Of a stretch of DNA of 14,960 bases, positions 1 through 10,099 are shown in pieces. Source of the DNA: Gnomoniopsis sp. IMI 355080 (lineage: Eukaryota > Ascomycota > Sordariomycetes > Diaporthales > Gnomoniaceae). Both the position numbers and the translations under genes were made by a program. Position 1 is the stretch's first letter, and every line of letters begins with the position of its first letter. The stretch lies in the NCBI GenBank assembly GCA_027946555.1, contig JAPEVC010000422.1, forward strand, positions 1 to 14,960, in the 5' to 3' direction. A model generated the notes under the pieces. That model saw only the letters and a program-made list of their open reading frames with translations, did not search any database and was not told the origin of the DNA.

Positions 1-106
1 CCTCAATGTTTCCTCCCCTCCTTCATCTTAGTCTCTGCCGTCAAACCCTTTCCCGTTCCCTCTGCCTATCCTCCGTCCCTCTTCGCATGTCGGTAGTCCA
101 CCGACT
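1..106 (+). promoter_or_regulatory. Pyrimidine-rich 5' leader of the Snt1-like gene
   Basis: The bases ahead of the Snt1 start are strongly C/T-rich, as is common in leaders and core promoters of filamentous fungi. An upstream ATG at 6 (and a second in the same frame at 87) opens a 58-codon frame that overlaps the Snt1 start and stops at 180-182. The promoter proper lies outside the window. The transcription start cannot be placed from sequence. Confidence 0.5.
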
Positions 107-3100
107 ATGCGGCCAAATCACTACCGTCCCGCCGGTCGGGGCTACGGCCCCCGTCCGGGTGCACCGAGACTGCCGCTCCTAGACACAGACATGTACCCCA
201 ATGATCTGTACTATGCTCAACCACCGAATGACTACAGGTCCCGATATAATCCTCGTTACGATGACCGGCGCACCGACGACCGCCGCTCGCGCTCGCCTAG
301 GGACAGGTCGCCCGACCGACTCACTGACCGCGGCTCCCAGTATGGCGATGCCGACCGCCGTCGTACCTCTGCCGAGTCCAGGTCCAATGTCTCGGCCTTT
401 ACCCCCAACCGGGACAGCTTTCGCGAGCCCCTGACAGGGCGCGAGCCTCCACGTGCTCCCAAGGCTTACTTAGGGTTGGATCCTCCCAGCGGTCCACGCG
501 GTGGCTTCGCTGGTGACTTTAGGGGCCGCGGCCGCGGCCGTGGTGGACGAGGAGGCCCGGGCAACTGGCGCGACGACAGCCGAGACCGGGGTCGAGAGAG
601 AGATTTTAGAGACAGGAGAGATGACCCACCACCATTTCGAAGCGACCGCAGCAGAGAGCGTGACATGGGCTGGCGAGACCGTGAGAGGGACAGTTTCCGC
701 GGCCGACGAGCATCACCAGGGCCCAGAAGATCGCCACCCGGCAGAGATTTCAGAGAACGAGAACTCCAGATAGGTGTCGAAGCGGACCGAGTCAGGCGAG
801 GCTCGAGAGATGGTGGGCCTCTTAGCGCCGGGTCTTCGTCATCCGATCCCCCCTTCGCTCCTCAGTCCTATCGTGGAGGTAGCTATCGTGGCCGTGGTGC
901 TCCGCGAGGTCGAGGCGACTGGGACCGTGGCCGAGGTCGACCGTTTATAGATGAGCGACCGGACTCTCGGTTTCGGAGCCGGTCTCAGGAAGGCCAAGGC
1001 CGTTGGGGACCTAGGGACAGGGACGAGCGCGAATCACACCATGCTGATACTCGTCTGCGGGACGGCCCTAGAGAGGAACGCGAGCTCTTTCCTTCACGCG
1101 AGCAACCACCCCGCGATCCACCCCGCGATCCACGCGATGCGACCGACCGGATTGTGCGTCCAAAACTCGACCGCCAGGGCTCTGTGGCGAATGAAACCCT
1201 GTCAGCTTCCACACTCAAAGCCATCACCCCACCTCTCGCTCCTTCTGCTCCCATGTTCGGATCCGTTCGTCCTCCCCCAGCGTCAGATGCTCCGAAAGCC
1301 CCACCAACTGCTCCCCGGGCCCTCATTGAAGAGCGCCAGGACCGGCCTGGCCCATCCGCCCAAACTGCCGGCGATGCCTGGGCACCTCCGTCGGGACCCT
1401 CGAATCCTATCAGCCCCACAATTCCAACCGGCCCGCGTGCCCAGACTACTAATCTGCAACCATCGCTTGGGCCTTCTCAACAGGCGCAGAAACAGCCTCG
1501 ACCGTCCAGTAGACAATGGATCAACCCTGCACTCGCTACCAAGGGCGGTATGAAGGCGCCAGAGTCCCCCAAGGTGAATCGATCACAAAGTTTTGCGTCA
1601 CCGACCTCTCGTCCTTTCGGACAACGACCTGATTCCTACTCAAATCGGCAGAATGACGATGCCCGACGACCTCGCAGTAGCGGTGCAGGTGCGGAGGGCA
1701 ACGGTATCCATACCCTGAGCATTCCCGAGGCCGACGCAAGAATTGAGCGTGGGACGCAGTCTGCTCGTGCTTCGATTGACCGCGAGATGCGCTCTATGCC
1801 CTGGATATCCCCTGACACCAGGCCGGCAGGCGGCGAATTCTCGGATCGCATGAGTGTCACCTCGGGTATTTCTCCCACTGCTGTCAAGACTACCAGCCCG
1901 ACAATGGACCGCCCAACGGAGCAGCAGGATGAACGGCCAGATGATCCTATGCACGAGGACGGAGAAATTATCGACGAACCCCCTGTTAAAAAGAAGAGGC
2001 GCCTAAATGTTAGCGCTGTTCGGTTTTCTCTGCCACAGAAGGCTGCCACAGCCAGATCGACAGTGGATCAGTCCTCGGATTCTGATGACGAGGACATGGG
2101 TGAATGGTTCGACGAGGAAATTGCCAAGACTGAGACAGAGATTCAAAAGCTAGGCGATGCTACGGACGTGGTGCCTACTGAGATCGTCATCCGCCATGCG
2201 CACATCACTCACGAGGCATTGGTTGCGGTTGCAAGTGCCAAAGAGGGTTTAAAGGATATGCTGGGTCCTGTTCCAGAAGGCACGGTCCTACCGAGTGAGA
2301 AAGAGGCAGTGCCTGCAGCTCCAGTTGCTCCAATGGCAGAAATGGGGACGGCTGCGAAGACCGAGGAGCCCAAGGCTGAGAAAGTTGCACCAGCTGAAGC
2401 GCCGACTTCCCCCAAGCTGGATGAGCCAATGAAACCCACCGCGCCCGAGCCGCTACCGAAGGCGGAGGAAATGGATGTGGATAGTGCCCACGTGCCCATC
2501 CCGACAGTCGAACAGCCTGAGCTTCACGATGAACAGAGCGATGTAGTTATGGAGGACGCTCAGATGAACGGCTCCGAGCCTCTCGTTCCCGAGAGGAATC
2601 CTGTCACCAACGGCCTGATAGCTCATGACGGGCTTCGACTCCTGAACCCCCGTGAACTAAATCAACCTGTCACTGCTACCAATAGTCCGACTCCCATGGA
2701 GGAGGAGGATGACGACACTGATTTTGAGGTCGACGCTGCCACACTCGAATTGGTCCGGGCCGAAATGCAAACGCCGCCGGTGGATGATTTGCCGCATTTC
2801 ACCACAAGACCTTGGTTTCAGAGCAAGAAAGCCATGCAGTCCATGGAGATCAATCCGAGTTTCAACAAGTACATCGCACAAACACTTGCGCAGAACGCTA
2901 CCTTCGCTCGTGCTGATCAGGACGAGAAGAAAATGGAGTACAAAGACAAATACGAACAGTATTTGCGTTATACCATGTCCGAGGATACCGTCGCTGTCAA
3001 AAGTCGCAATGCATTCAACAAAGCTAATACTCCGGTTGATGGAAGCGGGCCTGTCACGAACGGTCCTGAGTCTAAGGCTGAAAGCCGTCGTGGAAGGTTT

Positions 3101-6100
3101 GCGACCGAGCGTGACATGGAGCGCGTTATGGCGCAATCTCTCTTAGAGCTAAAGGAGAAAGAGGAGCGAGAGACAAGAGCCGAGAATTTGAAGCGTCCTA
3201 GAGAGAACGAGGCTGTCATCCCTGACATGTATTGGACAAATGAGGATCGTCAAAAGGAGCTTTTCTACGATACTTCGGGCTACCTTGAACCTGAGAAACT
3301 CGTCGCAAATTGGGAAGTTCTTCCCCCTGTGGCCAACTTCACCGAAGAGGAAGCCGAGCTATTCGAAAAGGCGTACCTGGAGTGCCCTAAGCAGTGGGGC
3401 AAGATTGCTGAGAACATTCCGAATCGCGACTTCAAAGCGTGCATTCAGTACTACTATCTCAAGAAGGACACACTCAATCTCAAGGAGAAACTCAAGAAAC
3501 AGCCGAAGAAGAGGAAGAAGGGCAAGACTAAGGCTCGGTCCAGCGCTCTCGCTTACGAGCTGGGAAATCCTGATGAACCTCAAGAGGATGCCGCGGAGAC
3601 CGGCGAGGACGGGCGACGTCCGAGACCGCGTCGTGCAGCTGCTCCTACCTGGGACTTTGAGAAGTCTGCGGAGTCTGTTGAAGGGACGCCTGCTGTCACC
3701 CCAGGTGGACGGAAGAATCCCGCGACCAAGGCAGATTCCAGTGCTGAGAAACCGGAAAAGCCTCCGCGCAAGAGACGTACAGTGAAGGAGAAGGAGCCCA
3801 AGCAGCCCAAAACACCACAGGTCCTTGCACCTGTTCCTGCGACGAGTGGTGGAAAAGGCGCAAGGTCTCGGTCGAATTCAAAAGTGCCGCCAGCGGAAGT
3901 GTTGCCTACGCAAAATCCGACAGCCGAGATGGGTCGTGTTCCGCTTTCTTTCGAACCTCGCCACTCGCCAATGCCTGCTCTTCCACCCTCGGTTGCTCCA
4001 GTTCCCAATCACAACATGGCTCACGTTGAAAAGCTCCCAGACATTATGGCACCTCCTTCTCTGCGACCCGAGCCTATTCCCCCGCTGCCGTCGAACGTTA
4101 CGACATTCGAGTTTGGTACGCACAACGGGATCTCTGGCCCCGCCCCAGAGCCAGAAACCGGCGGTCGTGCTACCCCTGCAACTGGAGCCTCCAGCTATTG
4201 GAGTGTGAATGAGCAGAATGCATTCCCCGATTTACTGAAGAGCTTCGGCACAAATTGGCAAAAGATCTCAGCACATATGACGACTAAGACCCCTACTATG
4301 GTGAGTATCAACTGGGTCAGAGGTGCCAAGAAGGAAAAAACATCATTAACGTACTATTATAGGTGAAGAACTTCTACACTAGAAGATCCGGCGAGAATAA
4401 CCCGGACTGGACTCTTATTGCTGCCGAGGCCGACGGGAAGGCCGAACGGAATGAGCGGCTACCCACCCCTCCGGGCGTGGCACCCGGCCCGCGTAACAAG
4501 AAGTACGACATCGGAAACTCCCATCGTCATGCGCCCTCTACGGATAGTGCTGTAGATAGTGTTCTGGCCTCAAAGCTGGAGAAGACGCAGCCGCCCCCCA
4601 TCAATACCAATGTTCCACGGCCGATTGCCCAAGCACCATCTCAGCACCAGTTGCAGCAGCAATTCTCGATGAGTCAGTCGCCTATGGTCGACAGAGTGGA
4701 ACGAGCGGAGCGTGCAGAACGCAAGCCGCTGTCCTCGCAGCCAGGCACACCGTCCCTCGAGCCGGTTGGTCGCCATGCCCGCTCCAGTTCGGCTTTTGCA
4801 CCGGAAAGAGAGGCCGAATTTTTGCTGTCACAGCAACAACAACAGATGCGCCACACATTGAAGCCTGCTCCACTGAGCGCATTGGAGCAGCCGCCGACCC
4901 TACCGTCCCAGTCTATGCCTTCTCGTGCCGGCTTCGCCGAGTTTGACAACCATTTGAACTTGATTGGTTCAACTCCTCGGCAGCGCAAACCGCAGCTTGA
5001 CTTGCAACCAAAGGATGATCCAAGGCTTATCGAAAGACAGGGACTTAAGCAAGAGCCGGACTCAGGCCCTCATTTTGAACCCTTCATACCTTCACAGGCC
5101 CCGTCGAGGCCCATGTCTGCTAAGCCCATCTCTGTTGATCGACGAGGCGAGCAATCAAGGTCCGCGGTTCCACCTCCCTCTCAAGCCTACGCGCCTGCCC
5201 CTCATCCGATGATGCAGCGCGAGCCGATAGTGGACAGTGTGAGAGAGTCCATTAGAGAACCAATGAGAGAAGCGATTAGAGAACCAATGAGAGAGCCTAT
5301 TAGAGAGCCTATCAGGGAGCCTATCAGGGAGCCTATCAGGGAGCCTATCAGGGAGCCAATGAGGGAGCCAATGAGGGAGCCTCTCAGAGACTCGATGAGG
5401 GAACCGATGAGAGAGGCTATGAGGGAGCCGATGAGGGAGACGATGAGGGACGCAATGCGAGAGCCGCTTATGACTACGCCTGTGGATGAGCGTCGGATAT
5501 CGAGCATGCCTGCTCGTGCGCCTGACAGTCGCATCCACACTCCCGTGGAAGCACCAAGTCAATCGCAGAATCCCAACCTGGTTAGCAGCGGCCCTCCACG
5601 AGTACCAAATCCAAACAGGGCAGAGAACGGGCCTCCTCGAGTGCCAAACCCGAATTTGGTGGAGACCCCTACGCGCGGACCTCAGCCGGGTTATTTCGAC
5701 AATGCCTATGGCGGCTCACCTTCTCGGCCATCGCCCACACCATCAGCAACTGCATCTTCGAAACCACCAGAGCCACGTAAATCAGCGTTAAGCTTCTTGC
5801 TTAACGACGATCCCGCTCCGCCACCACCAGCGGCTCCCAAGAGGGTGGATGAGGTTGCCAGGGGCATGAGCACGACATCAAGTCCACCACCTCAAAGAGG
5901 CGTTCCGCCGCCGTCATCAGCTCCCCCATCGCACATGCGCAGAGAGGAGACGCCTGGAGCATTCTCGCCGTACGCTCGTACGCCTGGACCTTCGGGCATA
6001 CCCTCGCTCAAGCCTTACAATACACCTCACACACAATCGCCCCAGACTCAGCACACTGGTATCCCAAGGTCGTCCCAGCATATGGTGTCTCCAACCGAGG

Positions 6101-7362
6101 CTGCTGAGAGGGAGAGGGAATTTTATGGGCGCCAATCGTATGGTTCTCAACACCAGATTCAACCTTCTGGGTCGCCTCACCAATCACATCACTATCCCTC
6201 ACCAAATCAGCAGCCATCCATGGGTTATCAATCTCAACCTCAGCCTACTTCTTTTCCGGCTTATGGAGCTCCTGTGTCGCAATCTCATGCTCCTTCACCG
6301 ACCATGCAATATGCGCACCCATCGAGATCTAGGGAGCCAACTCGCGAAAGTCTTTTCAGGGAGTCGGGTCCTCCAAGTCGTGATATGCAATACCTTCCGC
6401 CACAAGGTCAGCCACCGAGCGCCACAAGAATGCAGCCTGAAGCTTCCTGGCCCGTGCCCAAGCCGACACCTGCGCCTCAACCAGCCCAGTCTCCTTGGGC
6501 AAGTCAACATGGCTCGGCAAGCAAGCTGATGCGAGAGACCCCTCAACCATCATGGTCCTCCGCGCCGCCCTCTCACCTGAGCATGAGGGAAGAGAGAGAC
6601 CCGAGAGATCGGGACCCTAGAGCTGATCGCTACGCTATGGGTCTACGTGAGAGCCCAGCACCCCCTCGTGCTGATGAGCGATACGCAATGCTCGACTCTC
6701 AACGGGCGGCGTCCGATTCGCGGATGGCTGAGCCACGAATGGATCCGCGTGACCCGCGTGGTGACCCGCGCATGATGGGCCACCCGCATCACCAACACTC
6801 GCATTCGGGTTCCATCGGTCGTATAATTTATAATTCCTCGCCTGTACCCCAAAGGGATCACATCAGCGGAGCGCCCTCTGGCCCTCCACAGGCCCAGACT
6901 CCGGCCTATGGGCAGCGTTTTTCCACGCCCGCGCCGCGCGGTGAGGTTCCACAGGTGCCTAGGAGCTACACGCCTGTGTCGTCAGCGCAGCAGCAGCACT
7001 TTGAGATGCAGATGCAGCGTGAGCGCGAAATTCGCGACATGCAGATCCGGGATCGCGAGATGCGGGAACGTGATTTTCAAGAGCGTGAGCGCCATGCCAT
7101 GCACCAGCGTCAAGTGGACGACGAGATGCGCCGGCGTGAGATGCTTGCGGCACAAGACTTGTCGCGTATGCGCGGTGGACCGCCGCCAGATGAGCAGCAA
7201 TATGGTCGCCCCGGTCCGCCGCCGGAGTATAGGCAGCAGTTTCAGGGAGAATTAAGGGGTGCACCCCAGCCTGGTGGGCCCGGTCCCGTGCAGGATCATT
7301 TGAGACGCGAGTTGAGGCCGCCGCATGAAGGTTACCCGCCACCTGGGGACAGAAGGTATTAA
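107..7362 (+). CDS. Snt1-like SANT/Myb corepressor, Set3 deacetylase complex subunit
   Basis: Two exons, 107-4300 and 4363-7362, join in phase 0 to give 2,397 residues. The N-terminus is rich in RS/RD dipeptides with an RGG-type stretch near residues 140-150. A basic nuclear-localisation-type motif PPVKKKRR lies at 625-632. A conserved acidic/charged block follows (about 870-990), then a deacetylase-activation-like segment (about 1035-1075) running into SANT1 (about 1077-1125; core FTEEEAELFEKAYLECPKQW) and a very basic tail. SANT2 starts at S1363-Y-W1365 and crosses the intron to end VKNFYTRR. Two SANT domains in a long disordered protein are the pattern of yeast Snt1 and animal NCoR/SMRT. 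By homology it should scaffold the Hos2/Set3 histone-deacetylase complex in the nucleus. Exon 2 is Pro/Gln/Ser-rich, carries tandem repeats and ends in a mixed-charge RE/RD segment (about 2279-2326). The ATG at 107 is the first one in frame. An unseen 5' coding exon cannot be excluded. Confidence 0.92.
1106..1138 (+). repeat. Short 12-bp tandem repeat encoding PPRD (2.75 copies)
   Basis: The unit CCACCCCGCGAT occurs at 1106-1117 and again, identical, at 1118-1129. A shortened copy, CCACGCGAT, follows at 1130-1138. In the Snt1 frame it encodes PPRD-PPRD-PRD. Confidence 0.8.
4301..4362 (+). other. Intron of the Snt1-like gene (62 nt, phase 0)
   Basis: The donor is GTGAGT at 4301, there is a branch-like ATTAAC at 4344-4349, and the acceptor TATAG ends at 4362. 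Splicing joins ...KTPTM to VKNFYTRR and restores an uninterrupted SANT2 domain. Without splicing the frame ends at a TGA at 4364-4366, which would give a 1,419-aa protein cut inside SANT2. Confidence 0.93.
5239..5466 (+). repeat. Coding minisatellite: 19 units of a 12-bp repeat ([I/M]REP)
   Basis: Exactly 228 bp, or 19 in-frame units of 12 bp, within exon 2 of the Snt1-like gene, starting at residue V1691. The consensus tetrapeptide is [I/M]-R-E-P, with variants VRES, MREA, LRDS, MRET and MRDA. Units 7-9 (5311-5346) are identical at the DNA level and unit 10 differs by one base. Flanking units are more diverged, which suggests recent expansion from the middle. The unit length keeps the frame, so changes in copy number would be tolerated. 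The peptide is an alternating plus/minus charge tract. Confidence 0.95.
5569..5661 (+). repeat. 39-bp (13-residue) imperfect tandem repeat NPN...GPPRVP
   Basis: The first copy, NPNLVSSGPPRVP, is at 5569-5607 and the second, NPNRAENGPPRVP, at 5608-5646. A partial third copy, NPNLVE, begins at 5647. It is in frame in the disordered C-terminal half of the Snt1-like protein. No function is known to me. Confidence 0.8.
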
Positions 7363-7497
7363 TTGTCGTGCTTAGAAACCTGATAGTCACGTGTTAGTGG
7401 GAAGACTAGGGATGTGTAAGATTTGCAGTGGTGTGAGGATAACTGTTCTGGCGATTAAAGAGTTCTGTGGTCATCGCCTCAGGCGCATTCTCAGCGG

Positions 7498-7530
7498 GGC
7501 CTATACCGCCCACTTGCCTTGATATAGGCC
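7498..7530. repeat. 8-bp inverted repeat, potential hairpin in Snt1 3' region
   Basis: GGCCTATA at 7498-7505 is the exact reverse complement of TATAGGCC at 7523-7530, with a 17-nt loop. It lies about 135 nt after the Snt1 stop, so it would be in the 3'UTR if the transcript reaches that far. It may be chance. Confidence 0.4.
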
Positions 7531-8017
7531 TAGCAAATATGGGACGGCGCAAGGAAAACGCGTAGTCTGTGGGAGGCACATTCTGAATATTTAGCATACC
7601 TCCCTTTTGTATGTATTCATGTGCGCAACGCGTGTAAAATGTATGATTTTCCACGGTCTACTTTTGAATGCGGGTGGTTGGCTGGATATACTGCGTACGG
7701 TAGAGAGGGCAGGCCAGGGTAGACAGTATGGACAACCCTAGAAGCTGAAGAGAGCCTCTTCCAGGATATTCAGATATCACCTCCTTATTTGAGTTGTGCG
7801 AACCAGTAAGCTGGTGTTCTACGTTGCGATACCGCTCATCAACATGATTTGTTCTGAGCCGCCCGGCCATATATCGCGTTGCTATCTAAGTACCTAGTAG
7901 CTAAGGAGCGCCGAGCTAAGATAAACTAACAAACTAGTACCAAATTAGGAAGATACACTGAATTCGCCTTGCTGGAATGAGCTTTTCCTCGGAAGTCGAC
8001 GACGAACGACAGTCGCA

Positions 8018-8025
8018 TGACGTCT
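8018..8025. promoter_or_regulatory. CRE-like bZIP site upstream of the GST gene
   Basis: TGACGTCT is one base from the palindromic ATF/CREB site TGACGTCA. It lies about 140 bp ahead of the GST ATG. Fungal stress-response bZIP factors use related sites and many GST genes respond to stress, so the position is sensible. A single 8-mer is weak evidence. Confidence 0.25.
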
Positions 8026-8162
8026 ACAGCAGTCAGACCACCCGGGCCCACTCATCAAAACGATGGAAGATACAAAAGCTTTTTCTTTGATGATTCCAAG
8101 ACAGGGCTCAGTGCACAACAGCCGCAGACATCACCCATCAACGGACTGACTACAACAAAATC

Positions 8163-8852
8163 ATGGGCTTTGTACTAATCAGCGCGACGCCGTCGCCCTA
8201 CGCCCGTATGAACCGCATAGCCATGCTGGAGAAGGGCATCCCGTTTGAGCTACAAAACGAGATCCCGTGGCACAAAGCCGAAACACAGACACCAAAATAC
8301 AATCCGCTGGAGAAATTGCCGATTCTACTGGACCCTCAAGATCCAGATTTCGAGCCCGTGTACAATAGCACTCATATTCAAGAGTATCTTATGCAAAAGT
8401 TCCCCGGCAAAGGCCCCCTCCTGCTGACGGGGAACATCGACCTGGATCTCAAGGCAAGGCAGATTCAAGTTCTCAGCACGGGCGTGATGGACGCTTTGGT
8501 GCTCAAGTTCTTTGAGTCCACGAGGGCGGAGAGTAAACAGAGCAGAGAGTGGATGGAACGACAGCAGAGGAAGGTTGATGGTGGGCTTCGAGCGATGAAC
8601 GACTTGGTGGTGAAGAGGCCTGGACGGGCGGAGGGGGGTGGCGACCATCTGGTTGGTGATGGCAAGACGTACACGATTGCGGACATTGCGGTGGCCTGCG
8701 CTGTTGGCCACCTTGACTTTGCTGGCGGCAAGGAGGATTGGAAGGCACAGTATCCTGAGCTGGCGGAGTGGTTCCAGAAGATGGATGCTCGAGAGCACTT
8801 TGCTAGCACGAGGCCGGTCATGTTTGATATCAAGACCGATACGGTCGTTTGA
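8163..8852 (+). CDS. Glutathione S-transferase-like protein
   Basis: One exon, 229 aa, with A at -3 of the ATG (AATCATGG). The N-terminal thioredoxin-fold half reads FVLISATPSPYARMNRIAML and continues to a LEKGIPFEL motif. Ser11 in SPYAR is at the usual place of the catalytic Ser of Ser-type GSTs. Pro53 in EKLPILL matches the cis-proline of the glutathione site. The usual Glu-Ser glutathione-carboxylate motif is NS here (N68-S69). The C-terminal helical half has the typical TIADIAVACAVGHLDF motif. The overall form resembles bacterial YibF-like GSTs and their fungal relatives. It probably conjugates or reduces small electrophiles in the cytosol, with substrate unknown. It has no signal peptide. 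It stands alone between Snt1 and an orphan gene. Confidence 0.9.
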   Translation: MGFVLISATPSPYARMNRIAMLEKGIPFELQNEIPWHKAETQTPKYNPLEKLPILLDPQDPDFEPVYNSTHIQEYLMQKFPGKGPLLLTGNIDLDLKARQIQVLSTGVMDALVLKFFESTRAESKQSREWMERQQRKVDGGLRAMNDLVVKRPGRAEGGGDHLVGDGKTYTIADIAVACAVGHLDFAGGKEDWKAQYPELAEWFQKMDAREHFASTRPVMFDIKTDTVV

Positions 8853-9334
8853 GGGGCTGAGGACATGAGACCATTTCATCTGTGCACAAAGTCACATCAT
8901 TTGTTGCCATTGTTTACTTAGATTTGGCCCAGAAGTTTCGGTACATAGCGGTTGCCCTAGAAATTTGGCCGTGTTTCCTTTCCATAGTACTTCTGGCTTG
9001 CAGGTGCGCCTGGCATTGCATGAATAGCACATCCAAGTTGATCCAACAACATAACGCGCTTACTGCAACCTAACTAACTAGTATTTCACATTGAATTTAC
9101 CACTTGTGCTTCACGAATTCATCGGAATTACTTGCAATCACTATCATCAGCAATACCACCGGTATTCGAATCGGGGATTGTTAAAGACCTACGCTCCGCA
9201 TCCAAAAGCCCACCCAAGCAGCTGCAGGTAGGTAGGTTGTCATTTCGTAAAAGAGAAAAACGGTAGACACCTTTGCATCACTGCTCTTTCTGGCTCTAGA
9301 CTGATTGAAAATACAGCTCAGCCAGTATCCAGCC
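8853..9334. other. Intergenic: GST 3' region and leader of the next gene
   Basis: No gene is supported here. The left part should hold the GST 3'UTR. The right part holds a plausible leader intron (9228-9316) for the downstream gene. A 63-codon frame at 8882-9073 has no coding character that I can see. Confidence 0.5.
9228..9316 (+). other. Possible leader intron of the 254-aa gene
   Basis: A donor-like GTAGGT lies at 9228 (repeated at 9232). A branch-like CTGAT is at 9301-9305 and an acceptor ATACAG ends at 9316. Removing these 89 nt would join a non-coding exon to a leader ending 18 nt before the ATG at 9335. I see no in-frame ATG just upstream, so it would be a 5'UTR intron. It is not proven. 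Confidence 0.35.
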
Positions 9335-10099
9335 ATGATGGACATGGATCTGCCGATGGATGCTTGGATGCTCATCTTCAATTTGCTCCCTGCAAACACT
9401 GCCGGTGCACGCGACCACCTCCATCTGACTCTCTGTTTTCCAAACGCCCGATCCGCCTCCCTGGCTTCCTCTCTTATTTTCAAAGCCAAGTTCCTGCCCA
9501 ACTCTCTCAATCGCCTTCAATCAGGTCTGACTGCCTTCCGAGCCAAAATCCTCGTGCAGAGCCTGCTCTTCGTATCTTTGATCCCAGTGGTTCTGGACCA
9601 GGCTGGCACCGGCGTGAAGGCGCCACTCAAAGGTAGAAATCGAGCCTACATTGCTTACGAGAAGTGGAATATGATAAAGCAGAAGCCATTGCGTTTGGAA
9701 AAGCACATTCAGGAATGGATCAGGCGCGAGATTCCCCTCCCAAAAACAACACTCGAGGTCGACGCTGTCCACAACTACCTTCACATGCTCCACAACATGC
9801 GTCCCGTCGCAGCCTTGGCTGGCGACGCACACCGTGTCGAGGTGGACGTCAGAGACAGCAAATGGCGGAAGCAAATATACAAGGATGTGATGGATCGTGA
9901 CGTAGACATATTGGTCTGGCGGCACCGGCATTCTATTCGCGGGCAATTGCTTGATAACATCTACAAGAGTGCAAGCTGCCTGAGCCCCAGGATGCACCAT
10001 GTTTGGGCATGGTGGGAGTTATTTCCACGGCAAACTAGGCGTTTGGCAGAAGCTGATCAAGAGGATTCGCGCAAGGGAAAGAAAGATCACGGACTGTAA
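9335..10099 (+). CDS. Hypothetical protein, weakly F-box-like at the N-terminus
   Basis: I do not recognise the family. The first in-frame ATG is at 9335, giving 254 aa. The frame is open 30 nt further upstream but without an ATG. The N-terminus, MDLPMDAWMLIFNLLP, resembles the start of an F-box (LP-x-D-x4-I-x2-L), but the rest of an F-box is not clear. The middle has a hydrophobic stretch, ILVQSLLFVSLIPVVL, followed by a basic KAPLKGRNRAY. The C-terminal half is rich in charged and aromatic residues (KWRKQIYKDV, HHVWAWWELFP) and ends in a basic tail. There is no signal peptide. It has 254 uninterrupted codons and a plausible leader intron, but could be lineage-specific. A possible AATAAA lies at 10208-10213. 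The next gene converges from the other strand. Confidence 0.55.
   Translation: MMDMDLPMDAWMLIFNLLPANTAGARDHLHLTLCFPNARSASLASSLIFKAKFLPNSLNRLQSGLTAFRAKILVQSLLFVSLIPVVLDQAGTGVKAPLKGRNRAYIAYEKWNMIKQKPLRLEKHIQEWIRREIPLPKTTLEVDAVHNYLHMLHNMRPVAALAGDAHRVEVDVRDSKWRKQIYKDVMDRDVDILVWRHRHSIRGQLLDNIYKSASCLSPRMHHVWAWWELFPRQTRRLAEADQEDSRKGKKDHGL

Larger units (their letters stand above)
7363..8162. other. Intergenic: Snt1 3' region and GST promoter, no gene seen
   Basis: The first part is presumably the Snt1 3'UTR. It holds a CACGTG at 7388-7393 and an inverted repeat GGCCTATA/TATAGGCC at 7498-7505 and 7523-7530. The part near 8000-8160 is presumably the GST promoter and leader. Short open frames here have no recognisable features. 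Confidence 0.6.

Noticed and set aside
5202..5540. Minus-strand frame encoding a striking SLIG repeat
   Set aside because: It is the antisense reading of the [I/M]REP array. The 12-bp unit keeps every frame open, and the plus frame lies inside a gene with clear family homology.
9305..9334. Upstream start of the 254-aa protein at 9305
   Set aside because: The codon there is TTG. In a fungal nuclear gene the ATG at 9335 is the sensible start, and 9305-9316 may be intron.
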